NCBI RefSeq assembly: GCF_002901995.1
Contig: NZ_PPQN01000009.1
Location: 1 to 40,012 of the forward strand
Reading direction: 5' to 3'
DNA: 40,012 nt
Origin: Staphylococcus coagulans
GTDB lineage: Bacteria; Bacillota; Bacilli; Staphylococcales; Staphylococcaceae
Below, one piece after another: positions 1 through 8,593 of the stretch (the stretch's first letter is position 1; every line of letters begins with the position of its first letter). The notes under the pieces were generated by a model. That model was not told the DNA's origin. It worked only from the letters and a program-made list of their open reading frames with translations, and searched no databases. Position numbers and translations under genes: made by a program.

Positions 1-10
1 CCATCCCGCG
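1..10 (-). tRNA. 5' tip of a tRNA, probably initiator tRNA-fMet, cut by the window edge
   Basis: Read on the minus strand, the first ten bases give CGCGGGATGG. This equals the first ten bases of the initiator tRNA seen complete at 39831-39904, including the unusual first C. It lies about 110 bases downstream of tRNA-Glu in the same direction, so the two are probably cotranscribed. Only ten bases are visible, so the identity is an inference. Confidence 0.5.
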
Positions 11-66
11 CTAATATTATTTCAAAACAACTTACTTATTTATCATACCAAATTGTTAATTTAATG

Positions 67-101
67 TCAACAATTTTTTAATTTTTTTAAAAAATTGTTG
101 A
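67..101. repeat. AT-rich 13-bp perfect hairpin between tRNA-Glu and the next tRNA
   Basis: Bases 67-79 and 89-101 form a perfect 13-bp inverted repeat (TCAACAATTTTTT and its complement) around a 9-base loop. It sits just after tRNA-Glu on the minus strand. There is no clean U tract after it, so it may be an RNA-processing spacer or a weak, leaky terminator. Confidence 0.5.
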
Positions 102-121
102 TTTAAAATAATTGGATTTAA

Positions 122-193
122 TGACTCCTACGGGACTCGAACCCGTGTTACCGCCGTGAAAGGGCGGTGTCTTAACCGCTTGACCAAGGAGCC
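122..193 (-). tRNA. tRNA-Glu (anticodon TTC)
   Basis: The minus strand folds as a 72-nt cloverleaf: acceptor GGCTCCT with AGGAGTC, anticodon stem CGCCC/GGGCG with the loop holding TTC, and a T arm with GGTTCGAATCC. CCA is not encoded. A promoter lies directly upstream at 223-251. Confidence 0.97.
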
Positions 194-222
194 AAAAGAA
201 TAGAAATATTAACGACTTTTTA

Positions 223-251
223 AGTATATAGTTTACGCTTAAAAACGTCAA
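223..251 (-). promoter_or_regulatory. SigA-type promoter of tRNA-Glu
   Basis: On the minus strand there is a -35 TTGACG (246-251), a 17-base spacer and a -10 TATACT (223-228). This is one mismatch per hexamer from the vegetative consensus. It ends about 30 bases before the tRNA, as expected for a stable-RNA promoter. Confidence 0.75.
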
Positions 252-521
252 CGGCTTTCTTACAAAAATTTGTGTAATATCAACCCTTTTAAGTAAATCA
301 ATAAGTAAAGGGAGGAAGTAACACAGTCAAAACGATTTAATTTTACTATTCAGTGTCTCATTTTTAGGATTTTTTACAAATCTAGAACTATAAAAATAAC
401 ACTTCATCCAATCCTGATCGCTAAATGCTTTATTTTGGTGCTCATTTTAATCTTGGATCAACTAAAACTTTAATACTGAATGCATCCCTTGAGAATGAAA
501 TGCATGTCCCCTTTTCCATAA
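252..521. other. Intergenic stretch without a recognisable gene
   Basis: Between the tRNA-Glu promoter and the terminator of the hydrolase gene I see no reading frame with a ribosome site, no RNA fold I recognise and no repeat. The sequence is AT-rich and ordinary. Confidence 0.5.
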
Positions 522-560
522 AATAAAGACTCTCAAGGCGAATAAGAGTGCCTTGAGAGT
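518..560 (-). terminator. Terminator of the alpha/beta hydrolase gene
   Basis: An 11-bp perfect stem (ACTCTCAAGGC, 529-539, with 550-560) is followed on the minus strand by TCTTTATTTTAT. It lies about 140 bases downstream of the minus-strand hydrolase gene. Confidence 0.7.
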
Positions 561-702
561 AAATGGAATCTTAAACATGATTAGGAGAATACAAACATTA
601 TGTAGAAATAAAATGAATTCTACACCTAACATTATATTTAGGTTAACCTAATAATTCAAGCGATAACCCTTTATTTTCAGAATTTGTACAAATTTTAATC
701 TA

Positions 703-1257
703 TTAATCAAAATTTGTTAATATTTTTTTCTTTAAAAATAAGAAAGAGTCAAAGCCGTCTTGCTCACAAAAATGTCCGCCCTCTTCCTGTAAGTAAAACT
801 TGGCATCTAGCGCATCACATAAACGCTTTGTTGCTTCATAAGGTACCACTGTATCATTTTTAGCAGCGATACCGAATCTATGTAGTATTTTATTTTGTAA
901 GTTTTCAAAATCCACATCTTGTTGGACAAAAGGTTCAAGTTCAGGCATATCAGATATACCATCTTTAAAACCAGATACGATAGCTAGACTTCCGATATGA
1001 TTGACATCTAGATCATTAAGAAATTTAAGCGTTGTAATGGCACCCAAACTGTGTGTGACGAAAATTGTATCACTATTCACTTCTGTTACATTTTCGTTCA
1101 TATAATCTAACCATGCATCAACTTTAGGATGGCTTGAATCAGGTAAATTCAAAATTTCTACTTCATGACCTTCCAATTCCAAAGATTGCTTTAACCAAGG
1201 AAACCAATGTTTGGTGGAATCTGCTTGATACCCATGAACAATATAAACTTTTGTCAT
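703..1257 (-). CDS. RBBP9/YdeN-type serine hydrolase
   Basis: A 184-residue protein of the small alpha/beta-hydrolase group that includes RBBP9 and B. subtilis YdeN. Visible landmarks are the N-terminal VHGYQADST strand and oxyanion region, the nucleophile elbow THSLG with Ser70, an NDTVVPY segment holding the likely catalytic Asp, and GGHF with the likely catalytic His. There is no signal peptide, so it should be cytoplasmic. The natural substrate of this family is not settled. The start was placed at the ATG at 1257, not the in-frame TTG two codons upstream, because AAGGAG lies 8 bases from the ATG. It stands alone, with its own terminator downstream and a 317-base gap before hemY. Confidence 0.85.
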   Translation of the reverse strand: MTKVYIVHGYQADSTKHWFPWLKQSLELEGHEVEILNLPDSSHPKVDAWLDYMNENVTEVNSDTIFVTHSLGAITTLKFLNDLDVNHIGSLAIVSGFKDGISDMPELEPFVQQDVDFENLQNKILHRFGIAAKNDTVVPYEATKRLCDALDAKFYLQEEGGHFCEQDGFDSFLFLKKKILTNFD

Positions 1258-1450
1258 TTTCAAAACTCCTTTTTTACTGCGCCAATAATAAATATCTTAC
1301 CATGCGGATATGATATATTCACGTCTCAACGGTTGGGTAAGTAAAATGGTAGATGAGCCGTTGATGAATTCTGGTATAGTTACTTTGACGCTCACAGCAT
1401 ACATTTCAAACGATTTTTGTCATTTGATCACTATAAAATGACGCTTTGCA

Positions 1451-1491
1451 AATAAAAATAGGTGTAAATCACTAGAAAATGATAAACACCT
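1451..1491 (-). terminator. Terminator of the hemE-hemH-hemY operon
   Basis: The arms AGGTGTAAATCA (1460-1471) and TGATAAACACCT (1480-1491) make a stem with two mismatched positions, followed on the minus strand by TATTTTTATTTG. It lies about 85 bases past the hemY stop. The rest of the 1258-1574 gap holds no gene that I can see. Confidence 0.65.
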
Positions 1492-1574
1492 CTCATTAAA
1501 AATTGATCAATTAAAATTAATCACAGGACAGCTATTAGGCTTTTTAAACATTCCCCTAAATTTAAAAACAATCT

Positions 1575-2981
1575 TTAAACCAATCTCGATAATAATTTAG
1601 AAACCACATCTTTTGCTTGTTGAATACAGTCAGGTAATCCTACCGCTTCAAAAGGTGCACCCGTAATTTGTAAATGTGGATAATTCTCATAAATATGTTG
1701 CTGTATTTCTTTGATTTTACCGATATGGCCCACATGGTATTGAGGACTCGCATAAGGCATTTTATTAACAATAGTAAAATCGGGTTCTCCATAAAATGTC
1801 ATCATTTGTGATAAATCTTTTTTAGCTATAGCAACAAGTTCATCATCCGATTTCTCATTAACAATGTTGTCACCTGGTTTACCAATATAAGCACGAATCA
1901 ATACTTTACCTTCTGGTGTTGTGTGGGGCCATTTTTTTGTCGTCCAAGTACATGCCGTAATATCTGTTTGACTGGTTCTTGCAATGACAAAACCCGTACC
2001 ATTGTATGTGTTTTTAATATTTTTTTCATCAAAAGCAAAGACTATAGTTGCCACTGAAGATGCTTGAAGTTGATAAAAATAATCAAATTTCGGATCACTA
2101 CTAAACCAATCTCTAAACGATTGATGTGGTGTTGTTACAATAACGCCATCATAAAATACACGTTCCTCTTGCGCTAGTTCAACAAAGTAACCCTTTTGGG
2201 TCGCCACTAAATCATGAACTTTTGTTTCATACTCAAAATTCACATCTTGATTAACTAACCAGTTTTCTAGTTGATTAATAAAATCATTGAGACCCTTTTT
2301 AAATTGTTTGAACTGGCCTTGTGGTCCTTTTTGATTATGATGCGCAAGTTGTTGTCTTTCCTTTTTAACTTGTTGCATACCTTTAATAATACTTCCATGC
2401 TTTTCTTCTAAAGCTTTAAAATTAGGAAATGTACTCATTAAACTTAACTGATCAATATCTGTTCCATAAATACCGCTTAAAAGCGGTTCAATTAAGTTTT
2501 CAAGCATTTCATCCCCTAATCTTTCTCTAAAAAAGTGGCCAACTGAAATATCATTTTCATCTTCCATTGCGATTGGTTTTAAAGAAAGATCTTTCAATGC
2601 ACGAAGTTTTCCTTTAAATGAAATTAACTTTGTCAGCATAAAAGGTTTTAAGTCCGTTGGAACGCCTAAAATAGAGCCTCCAGGTATGGGATATAATTGA
2701 TTATGTGCATAAATATAAGATTGACCTGTCTCATTAGTGACAATATCTTCATCTGACATACCGATTGATTTTGCTACTTCAGTCATAATGGTTTTGCGTC
2801 CCAAATATGACTCTGGCCCAAGTTCAATGGTATAGCCATCACGTTGCACTGTTTTAACTTTGCCCCCTGCGCGATTCGTTGCTTCATAAACAGTAATCTC
2901 GACTTGAGGATATTGCGTTTTAATAAAATATGCACTCGCTAATCCAGTAATACCCGCGCCAACGATTGCAACTTTTGTCAT
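1575..2981 (-). CDS. hemY: Coproporphyrinogen III oxidase, HemY/CgoX flavoprotein
   Basis: A 468-residue FAD-dependent oxidase of the HemY family. In Firmicutes it oxidises coproporphyrinogen III to coproporphyrin III in the coproporphyrin-dependent haem route (current name CgoX; older annotation protoporphyrinogen oxidase). The N-terminus shows the FAD-binding Rossmann motif VGAGITGLASA followed by the acidic end of strand two (VYEATNRAGGK). The C-terminus has the second FAD segment ITGAPFEAVGLPDC. It is the last gene of hemE-hemH-hemY. The hemH stop lies 6 bases before this ATG and there is no strong ribosome site, so translation is probably coupled to hemH. Length is normal for the family. 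Confidence 0.97.
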   Translation of the reverse strand: MTKVAIVGAGITGLASAYFIKTQYPQVEITVYEATNRAGGKVKTVQRDGYTIELGPESYLGRKTIMTEVAKSIGMSDEDIVTNETGQSYIYAHNQLYPIPGGSILGVPTDLKPFMLTKLISFKGKLRALKDLSLKPIAMEDENDISVGHFFRERLGDEMLENLIEPLLSGIYGTDIDQLSLMSTFPNFKALEEKHGSIIKGMQQVKKERQQLAHHNQKGPQGQFKQFKKGLNDFINQLENWLVNQDVNFEYETKVHDLVATQKGYFVELAQEERVFYDGVIVTTPHQSFRDWFSSDPKFDYFYQLQASSVATIVFAFDEKNIKNTYNGTGFVIARTSQTDITACTWTTKKWPHTTPEGKVLIRAYIGKPGDNIVNEKSDDELVAIAKKDLSQMMTFYGEPDFTIVNKMPYASPQYHVGHIGKIKEIQQHIYENYPHLQITGAPFEAVGLPDCIQQAKDVVSKLLSRLV

Positions 2982-2987
2982 TTTTCA

Positions 2988-3920
2988 TCACGCTTTCGAA
3001 AAGATATTTGAAATTTCATCCACAATTGCTCCAATAAATAGAGGATGTGTGTCTGGCATAGGTGGGCGGTGATATGTGGCTCCGACATCGTCACATACGA
3101 CCTTGCATTCATAATCATTATCGTATAATACTTCTAAATGCTCAGCTACAAACCCTACTGGTGTATAAATAAAGTGTTGATAATGATTTTTTTCATAAAG
3201 ACTTCTTGTTAAGTCTTGTACATCAGGCCCAAGCCAAGGCGTCCCCGTTTTACCTTCTGATTGCCATCCAACTGCAACATTTTGAATCAAAGATTGCGCT
3301 TTAATCAGTTTCGCTGTTTCATTTAATTCAAATGGATATGGATCGTTATTTTCTACAATCATTTTTTCAGGTAAGCTGTGCGCAGAAACGATAAGCACGG
3401 TTTGATCATGTGCTTCTTTAGGAATATTTTCTAAAGTTTCATTCACGCGCATTGTCCAATAATCAATAAATTTCGGTTGCGCATAATAATGATTTACATG
3501 TTGTAATTGAATGCCATATTGGTCTGCTTTCTCTTGTGCACGGCGATTATAAGAAGCAATAGAAAAATTTGAAAAATGTGGCGCTAATACGACCGTTACT
3601 GCTTCTTTAATACCATCATTGTGCATTTTGTCAATGGCATCTTCAATATAAGGATGAATGTGTTTTAAACCGATATATAACTTAAATGAAATATCATCAT
3701 AGCTGTTGTTTAAAGCTTCTAGCAATGCTTCTGCTTGTCGTTCAGTTGTACCTGCTAACGGCGATAATCCCCCAATCGCCTCATAACGTGAAATCAAATC
3801 TTCCAACTCTTCATCTGACGGCTTTCTACCATGTCTGATATCAGTGTAATAGGGTTCAATATCACTTTTTTGATAAGGAGTCCCATAAGCCATCACTAAT
3901 AAACCTATTTCCTTTTTCAT
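2988..3920 (-). CDS. hemH: Coproporphyrin ferrochelatase, HemH/CpfC
   Basis: A 310-residue ferrochelatase that inserts Fe(II) into coproporphyrin III, between HemY (CgoX) and the final decarboxylase HemQ, which is not in this window. The N-terminus GLLVMAYGTP, the SAHSLPEKM segment with the conserved metal-channel His, and the VGFVAEHLEVLYDND segment with the conserved Glu are all present. It is a soluble protein of the usual length for monofunctional Firmicute enzymes. It lies 30 bases after hemE and 6 bases before hemY. The ribosome site is AAAGGACGG, weaker than that of hemE. Confidence 0.97.
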   Translation of the reverse strand: MKKEIGLLVMAYGTPYQKSDIEPYYTDIRHGRKPSDEELEDLISRYEAIGGLSPLAGTTERQAEALLEALNNSYDDISFKLYIGLKHIHPYIEDAIDKMHNDGIKEAVTVVLAPHFSNFSIASYNRRAQEKADQYGIQLQHVNHYYAQPKFIDYWTMRVNETLENIPKEAHDQTVLIVSAHSLPEKMIVENNDPYPFELNETAKLIKAQSLIQNVAVGWQSEGKTGTPWLGPDVQDLTRSLYEKNHYQHFIYTPVGFVAEHLEVLYDNDYECKVVCDDVGATYHRPPMPDTHPLFIGAIVDEISNIFSKA

Positions 3921-3950
3921 CTTAATCCGTCCTTTATATACTCGATTCTC

Positions 3951-4988
3951 TTAATTTTGCTTCGTATAATCGTGAACAAACTGCGATACACGACGCAATG
4001 TGTCAGGTTTCACTTCAGGAAAAACACCATGCCCTAAATTAAATATATGACGCCCATGAGCCATCCCTTGATCTAAAATCGGCTTCAATCGAGATTCAAT
4101 GACAGGCCATGGTGCAAGTAAGACACTAGGATCTAAATTACCTTGTACTGCCTTAGTCACACCTCGATTTTTCGCCTCATTGATAGTGATTCGCCAGTCT
4201 AAGCCCAATACATCAATTGGTAATGAATGCCAAGACTCAATAAGATGACTCGCACCCACTCCAAACATAATCACTGGTACATTGTAGGCTTTAATCCCTT
4301 TTAGCAATTTATCCATGCAAGGCTTAATGTAATAAGCATAATCTGCTTGATTCAAGGCCCCTACCCAAGAATCAAAAACTTGAATGAGTTGTGCCCCAGC
4401 TTGAATCTGTGCACCTACATAAGTAATAGACATTTCTGTTAATACATCCATCAATTTAAACCAAGTTGCCTCATCGCTATACATTAATGCCTTAGTCAAA
4501 TTATAATTTTTAGAAGGTCCGCCTTCTATCATATAACTTGCCAATGTGAATGGTGCACCTGTAAAGCCAATCAGTGGAACATTTAATTTTTCTTTTGTTA
4601 ATAATTTAATAGTGTCTAATACATAAGGAACATCTCGTTTAGGATCAACCTTTCCCAAGGCTTCTACATCAGACATCTTTCGGATTGGGTTGGCAATCAC
4701 AGGGCCAATACCAGATTTAATATCTACATCCACACCCATTCCTTTTAAAGGTGTCATGATATCTTTATATAAAACAGCTGCATCTGTTTGATATTGCTCA
4801 ACAGGAAGTGCTGTCACATATGCACAAAGTTCAGGTTGATGTGTAATCTCAAACAGTGAATATTTTTCTTTTAACTTTCGATATTCTGGTTGAGAGCGCC
4901 CAGCTTGCCTCATAAACCATACAGGTGTATGCTGAACGGCGTCCCCCTTAATTGCGCGTAAAATTGTATCATTTTTCGTCGTACTCAT
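3951..4988 (-). CDS. hemE: Uroporphyrinogen decarboxylase HemE
   Basis: A 345-residue cytosolic enzyme that removes four acetate carboxyls from uroporphyrinogen III to give coproporphyrinogen III. Family signatures are [10 protein letters not shown] near the N-terminus, [12 protein letters not shown] in the middle and GLDWRI with [10 protein letters not shown] near the C-terminus. The ATG at 4988 was chosen over an in-frame codon 8 positions upstream because AAGGAGG sits 5 bases before it, and the resulting 345 residues matches staphylococcal HemE. It is the first gene of the hem operon. An extended -10 element (TGATATATT, minus strand, 5021-5029) lies about 35 bases upstream, although I see no good -35. 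Confidence 0.97.
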   Translation of the reverse strand: MSTTKNDTILRAIKGDAVQHTPVWFMRQAGRSQPEYRKLKEKYSLFEITHQPELCAYVTALPVEQYQTDAAVLYKDIMTPLKGMGVDVDIKSGIGPVIANPIRKMSDVEALGKVDPKRDVPYVLDTIKLLTKEKLNVPLIGFTGAPFTLASYMIEGGPSKNYNLTKALMYSDEATWFKLMDVLTEMSITYVGAQIQAGAQLIQVFDSWVGALNQADYAYYIKPCMDKLLKGIKAYNVPVIMFGVGASHLIESWHSLPIDVLGLDWRITINEAKNRGVTKAVQGNLDPSVLLAPWPVIESRLKPILDQGMAHGRHIFNLGHGVFPEVKPDTLRRVSQFVHDYTKQN

Positions 4989-5197
4989 ATGTTCCTCCTT
5001 AAACAACGTCATTCTTCACTAATATATCACATTACGACTTAATTCCTTTACCAACTGGCTCAAATGTCATAAAAAATTTAAAACTACATTTCATTTGAAA
5101 TCTTTTCGAGGATTTACATTCCTCATCAACTCGTGCGCATCTCAAACGTCAAATGGATGTGAATTGCAATATAACAAAATTCAATATTCATTATAAA

Positions 5198-5330
5198 TTG
5201 AAAAATGATTTAAGATGAGATAAACTCGTTGAGTGGGAAATTGATTCAATATTAATGAAACTTCATCAATGAAGACTCGAGATGAATTTTAAACGTGTAT
5301 GTTTCATTTGTGTAAGGGGCTCGAGTTTTT
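5198..5330 (+). ncRNA. Candidate small RNA or leader between hemE and traP
   Basis: A promoter-like pair TTGAAA (5198-5203), 17 bases, TAAACT (5221-5226) predicts a transcript from about 5233. It would contain a small hairpin (5261-5274) and end at a hairpin with arms ACTCGAG (5275-5281) and CTCGAGT (5320-5326) followed by a T run to 5330. No reading frame with a ribosome site is present. A second hairpin follows at 5334-5357. The RNA could be independent, or an attenuated leader of traP. This rests on motifs only. Confidence 0.3.
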
Positions 5331-5333
5331 AAT

Positions 5334-5360
5334 AAAGCATTGATGTTGTAATGCTTTTAG
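5334..5360 (+). terminator. Second hairpin upstream of traP
   Basis: AAAGCATT (5334-5341) pairs with AATGCTTT (5350-5357) and is followed by TTAG. It lies directly after the terminator-like hairpin at 5275-5330, giving two tandem stops on the plus strand before the traP promoter. Confidence 0.4.
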
Positions 5361-5432
5361 TCATTGCTTTTTTGCGCGAAATAACACTTTTTCCACTAAT
5401 CTTTAATAGTTTTTTAACCATGCATAAAATAG

Positions 5433-5461
5433 TGGTTATTTCAATGAGAACGGCTTATAAT
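5433..5461 (+). promoter_or_regulatory. Likely traP promoter
   Basis: A perfect -10 TATAAT (5456-5461) has a poor -35 TGGTTA (5433-5438) at 17 bases. Transcription would start near 5468, leaving a leader of only about 18 bases that just includes the AAGGAGG ribosome site at 5471-5477. Confidence 0.5.
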
Positions 5462-5485
5462 AAATGCAATAAGGAGGCGATCACC

Positions 5486-6007
5486 ATGAAATTCTATATC
5501 ACATACGGAACTTACGGATATTTACGCCAAATCCAACTTAACAATCAATCACATCAATTGCTTATTTTCTCAGGTGACGATCAATCCGTTATGATTGATG
5601 AAACAGAAAATGAGACCGTATTTCAACAACCTAAATCTTATCGCGTATTAACAAGATTAGGTACACTATCAGCTGATAACTTTCATGCGCTTATTTCTAT
5701 CCCTACAACAGAGGATCATAAATATCAATTAGAAAATAAACTTGAAAATTATGTACCAAGCTTAGATTCAAGTGAAGGTTTTAATAGCTTTAGATTACTA
5801 AAACCTATTCACAGTAATATTTATAAAGTTTTCTTTGGTTTTACATCACGTCAAGCTTATGAAGATTTCAAAAAATCTGCGGCATTTCGTGAACACTTTT
5901 CAAAAGAAGGTGTTAGACCCCTTGCAGGATCTTCAAGTGCGCATGCTTCATATTTGGAACAATATTTCTATCCAATTAGTGAAGAGGATACAACTGAAGA
6001 ATCATAA
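5486..6007 (+). CDS. traP: TRAP-like protein, antibiotic-biosynthesis-monooxygenase fold
   Basis: A 173-residue protein matching staphylococcal TRAP (target of RNAIII-activating protein) in order and wording: TYGTYGYLRQI at the N-terminus, IPTTEDHKYQLE in the middle, YKVFFGFTSRQAYEDFK and HFSKEG near the C-terminus. The C-terminal half has the look of an ABM domain, the fold shared with haem-degrading HmoB-type proteins. The proposed role of TRAP in agr quorum sensing has been disputed in the literature, and a role in oxidative or DNA stress has been suggested instead. The start at 5486 follows AAGGAGG by 8 bases; the open frame extends upstream but without support. It is divergent from the hem operon and converges on ecsB. 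An acidic tail (SEEDTTEES) makes it about six residues longer than the S. aureus protein. Confidence 0.92.
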   Translation: MKFYITYGTYGYLRQIQLNNQSHQLLIFSGDDQSVMIDETENETVFQQPKSYRVLTRLGTLSADNFHALISIPTTEDHKYQLENKLENYVPSLDSSEGFNSFRLLKPIHSNIYKVFFGFTSRQAYEDFKKSAAFREHFSKEGVRPLAGSSSAHASYLEQYFYPISEEDTTEES

Positions 6008-6013
6008 AAAGAA

Positions 6014-6065
6014 AAGTCATTTGATGCATGAATCATTTCATCCATGTCATCAAATGACTTTTTTA
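6014..6065. terminator. Shared terminator between convergent traP and ecsB
   Basis: A stem of 13 bp (AAGTCATTTGATG, 6014-6026, with 6048-6060) is flanked by A-rich sequence on the left and TTTTTT on the right, so it can act in both directions. Confidence 0.8.
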
Positions 6066-7280
6066 ATCTTTTAATAAACTTTCTTGATATTTCAGCTTCT
6101 TGATTGTCGCGTTGACAGTTAAGTACCCTACTATAAAAAAGAGTATGAACAAGTAGAAATAGCTTATATTCAAAATGATATAAACGATGCTTAGTATGAT
6201 ACCAATAACTAAAACTGTGTGTTGCAGGAATTTTCGATAACCTACAATCACATGCATCTCTGAAACAGGCCAAACTTGTGGCCATAAACTATACGCTTCT
6301 TGCTTGTAAAATTGTGACATTTGCAAAACAATAATATACATAGATAAACCGCCAATGATAGCACTCACAATTGGATGACTTAACCATATCATTAACGCAA
6401 TAGCGATAATCACTAAGCGTAAAGTTAAATTAAATGCATCTCGCCCTCTTAAAAAGTTTCTTTTAAATAGAAATGGATACATTTGTTTGTCATTAAATGG
6501 CTTTGGCGTTTTCAAAAGAAAATCTAAATAACGTCTTCGAACAGCTTGCTCTTGTATCCCTTTGACATCGGTAAACATATTTACAAATTTATAATAATTA
6601 ATTTGATGTTGATGGGCTTGTTTAATCATAAATTCCCATGGGAAATGACTTTTTTGATTTAAACGGTTAAATAACAATATCAATGCAAGTAAAATAACAA
6701 TACTACCTACCCCTTTAATATCAAAAGGCCCCAGAATTAAATAGTAACCTGAAAGATAGATTAAAAATAGTATAAATTGCACTGACCAATTCTCAAGTCG
6801 ATATCGGTACCATTGCCATTTGATGATTAACCCTAATAGAGGAAATATAAAAGCCATTAGAACCACAAGTATAAAAGCGTGCATACGGTCTGGGTATACC
6901 GTGTGAACTAATGGATATGCAATGATAAGCAGAACGATTTGTAACGGTAAACGTGCCAGATAGCTGTATTGAATACTCTCCTTTATATATACACGCATTT
7001 GCTTTTCAAAAGGGAGTAAAAATAAACGGTCTGCATCTTTAAGTAATGTTTTTAAAGGAAATAAAGACGTAATTGATAATACGATTCCGATTATAAGTGC
7101 GTAATTGACATCTTTTGGTACATGTTTTAACCACTGACCATAGCCGAGTATAAATGCACCAAACAAAATGAGTAGAAACACACTGAAATGACCATTAAAG
7201 ATGAAGCGATTATAATAATTTTTTTCAGCTCTAAGCGCTTTTAGTCTTTTTTGAAACAGTTCTTTTGCAGCTGTCATCAT
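6063..7280 (-). CDS. ecsB: ABC transporter membrane subunit EcsB
   Basis: A 405-residue polytopic membrane protein, the permease partner of EcsA. Many hydrophobic segments are visible, for example FSVFLLILFGAFILGY, YALIIGIVLSITSLF and VLVIGIILSIVYIILN, with basic loops between them. In B. subtilis and S. aureus the Ecs transporter affects protein secretion, membrane protease function and peptide export; the transported substrate of this protein cannot be read from sequence. The start ATG overlaps the ecsA stop (ATGA-type overlap of 4 bases), so the two are translationally coupled. I see no third gene (ecsC) behind it. Confidence 0.93.
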   Translation of the reverse strand: MMTAAKELFQKRLKALRAEKNYYNRFIFNGHFSVFLLILFGAFILGYGQWLKHVPKDVNYALIIGIVLSITSLFPLKTLLKDADRLFLLPFEKQMRVYIKESIQYSYLARLPLQIVLLIIAYPLVHTVYPDRMHAFILVVLMAFIFPLLGLIIKWQWYRYRLENWSVQFILFLIYLSGYYLILGPFDIKGVGSIVILLALILLFNRLNQKSHFPWEFMIKQAHQHQINYYKFVNMFTDVKGIQEQAVRRRYLDFLLKTPKPFNDKQMYPFLFKRNFLRGRDAFNLTLRLVIIAIALMIWLSHPIVSAIIGGLSMYIIVLQMSQFYKQEAYSLWPQVWPVSEMHVIVGYRKFLQHTVLVIGIILSIVYIILNISYFYLFILFFIVGYLTVNATIKKLKYQESLLKD

Positions 7281-8011
7281 GAAACAGCTCCTTGTGTGAC
7301 ATGAATATAAATATCATCTAAAGTCGCCCCAGGCATGTCGGTTTGCTGACGTAATTCATCTAAGTCACCCATTGCAACGATTTCTCCATGATCCAATATA
7401 ATGAAGCGATCACAATAACGTTCAGCAGTCGCTAAAATATGTGTACTCATCAATACGGTACGTCCCTCTTTTTTCTTAGATTCCATTAAATCAAGCATAG
7501 ATTGAATTCCTAATGGATCCAGTCCTAAGAAAGGCTCATCAATAATATATAAATCTGGTTCTACAATAAACGCACAAATAATCATGACCTTTTGCTTCAT
7601 TCCTTTAGAGAAATGACTTGGGAAAACAGATAACTGATCTTGCAAGCGAAAAGTCTTTAATAGTGGCTCTGCACGTTTCATTGCCTCATCATAATCGATG
7701 CCATAAGCCATTGCTGTCATTTCAATATGCTCTTTTAGCGTCAAAGCATCATAAATCACTGGCGCTTCTGGAATATAAGAAAGGTGTTGTCTATATGCAT
7801 TAATGTCTTCTTTAATATCAATGCCAGAAATGGACATCTCCCCTTCTGTCGGTGTTAACAATCCTAACATATGTTTAATCGTTGTACTTTTACCAGCACC
7901 GTTTAATCCAATTAAACCAATAATTTCTCCATCTTTTAATTCAAAATTTATATTTTTAATCACAGGCTTCTTACCATAACCACCTGTTAAATGTTTTATA
8001 TGCACAGTCAT
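7277..8011 (-). CDS. ecsA: ABC transporter ATP-binding subunit EcsA
   Basis: A 244-residue ATPase with Walker A GLNGAGKST (residues 35-43), Q-loop region YIPEAPVIYDALT, the signature-like SKGMKQK, Walker B LYIIDEPFLGLD and a STHILATAE switch-His region. It drives the EcsB permease at the inner face of the membrane. The ATG at 8011 was chosen because AGGTG lies 7 bases upstream; an in-frame TTG precedes it by one codon. ecsAB is divergent from hinT, with about 137 bases between the starts, the arrangement also found in other Bacillales. Confidence 0.95.
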   Translation of the reverse strand: MTVHIKHLTGGYGKKPVIKNINFELKDGEIIGLIGLNGAGKSTTIKHMLGLLTPTEGEMSISGIDIKEDINAYRQHLSYIPEAPVIYDALTLKEHIEMTAMAYGIDYDEAMKRAEPLLKTFRLQDQLSVFPSHFSKGMKQKVMIICAFIVEPDLYIIDEPFLGLDPLGIQSMLDLMESKKKEGRTVLMSTHILATAERYCDRFIILDHGEIVAMGDLDELRQQTDMPGATLDDIYIHVTQGAVS

Positions 8012-8087
8012 CAACTTGCACCTCCGTATTTTTTATTGTATCAAAAACAGCGTTATAATTGCTATTTAATCGTCGTTGTATAAAATC

Positions 8088-8116
8088 GTTACATCAAAAG
8101 ATACACATGCTATAAT
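8088..8116 (+). promoter_or_regulatory. Extended -10 promoter of hinT
   Basis: A perfect TATAAT (8111-8116) carries the TGn extension (TGC just before it), while the -35 position (GTTACA, 8088-8093) is weak. Transcription should begin near 8123, about 26 bases before the hinT ATG. Confidence 0.6.
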
Positions 8117-8148
8117 AATAATTAAATGAAGAAACGGGGGTACACAAT

Positions 8149-8571
8149 ATGACAAAAACAATTTTTTCACAAATCATCGATGGGGAGATTCCAAGTTTTA
8201 AAGTGTATGAAAATGACTATGTTTATGCTTTTTTAGACATTTCTCAAGTCACTAAAGGTCATACTTTACTTGTTCCTAAAAAGCCATCTCCTAATATCTA
8301 CGAAACAGATGCTGAAACGATGAAACATATTGGTGAAGCATTGCCTATTGTAGCCAATGCAATTAAAGCAGCATTCAGTCCAGATGGTTTAAATATTATT
8401 CAAAATAACGGTGAATACGCTTCACAGTCTGTTTTCCACCTTCATTTCCATTTGATACCTCGTTATGAAAATGACATTGATGGCTTTGGTTATCAGTGGG
8501 ATACACACGAAGACACAATAGATGATACTCAAAAAGCAGCATTAGCTAAAGAAATTGCCGCCCACATTTAA
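8149..8571 (+). CDS. hinT: HIT-family nucleotide hydrolase/transferase
   Basis: A 140-residue histidine-triad protein. The catalytic motif HLHFHL gives H97, H99 and H101, preceded by LNIIQNNGEYASQSVF. The family hydrolyses purine phosphoramidates and aminoacyl-adenylates in the cytoplasm; the physiological substrate is uncertain. The N-terminal zinc-binding Cys pair of some HIT proteins is absent, as in the S. aureus homologue that I remember. It starts after a GGGG ribosome site and is followed by a SigB-type promoter for the next gene, so it is probably a separate unit. The same location next to ecsA is conserved in Bacillales. Confidence 0.95.
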   Translation: MTKTIFSQIIDGEIPSFKVYENDYVYAFLDISQVTKGHTLLVPKKPSPNIYETDAETMKHIGEALPIVANAIKAAFSPDGLNIIQNNGEYASQSVFHLHFHLIPRYENDIDGFGYQWDTHEDTIDDTQKAALAKEIAAHI

Positions 8572-8593
8572 TATGAATATTTTGCGTTCTATC

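Noticed and set aside
5351..5485. Longer traP product using the upstream in-frame ATG
   Set aside because: The extension has no ribosome site, crosses the likely promoter, and homologues begin at MKxxYxxYGTYG.
5835..6285. Two open frames overlapping the end of traP, the terminator and the end of ecsB
   Set aside because: They lie in other frames of confident genes, cross a terminator and have no ribosome site.
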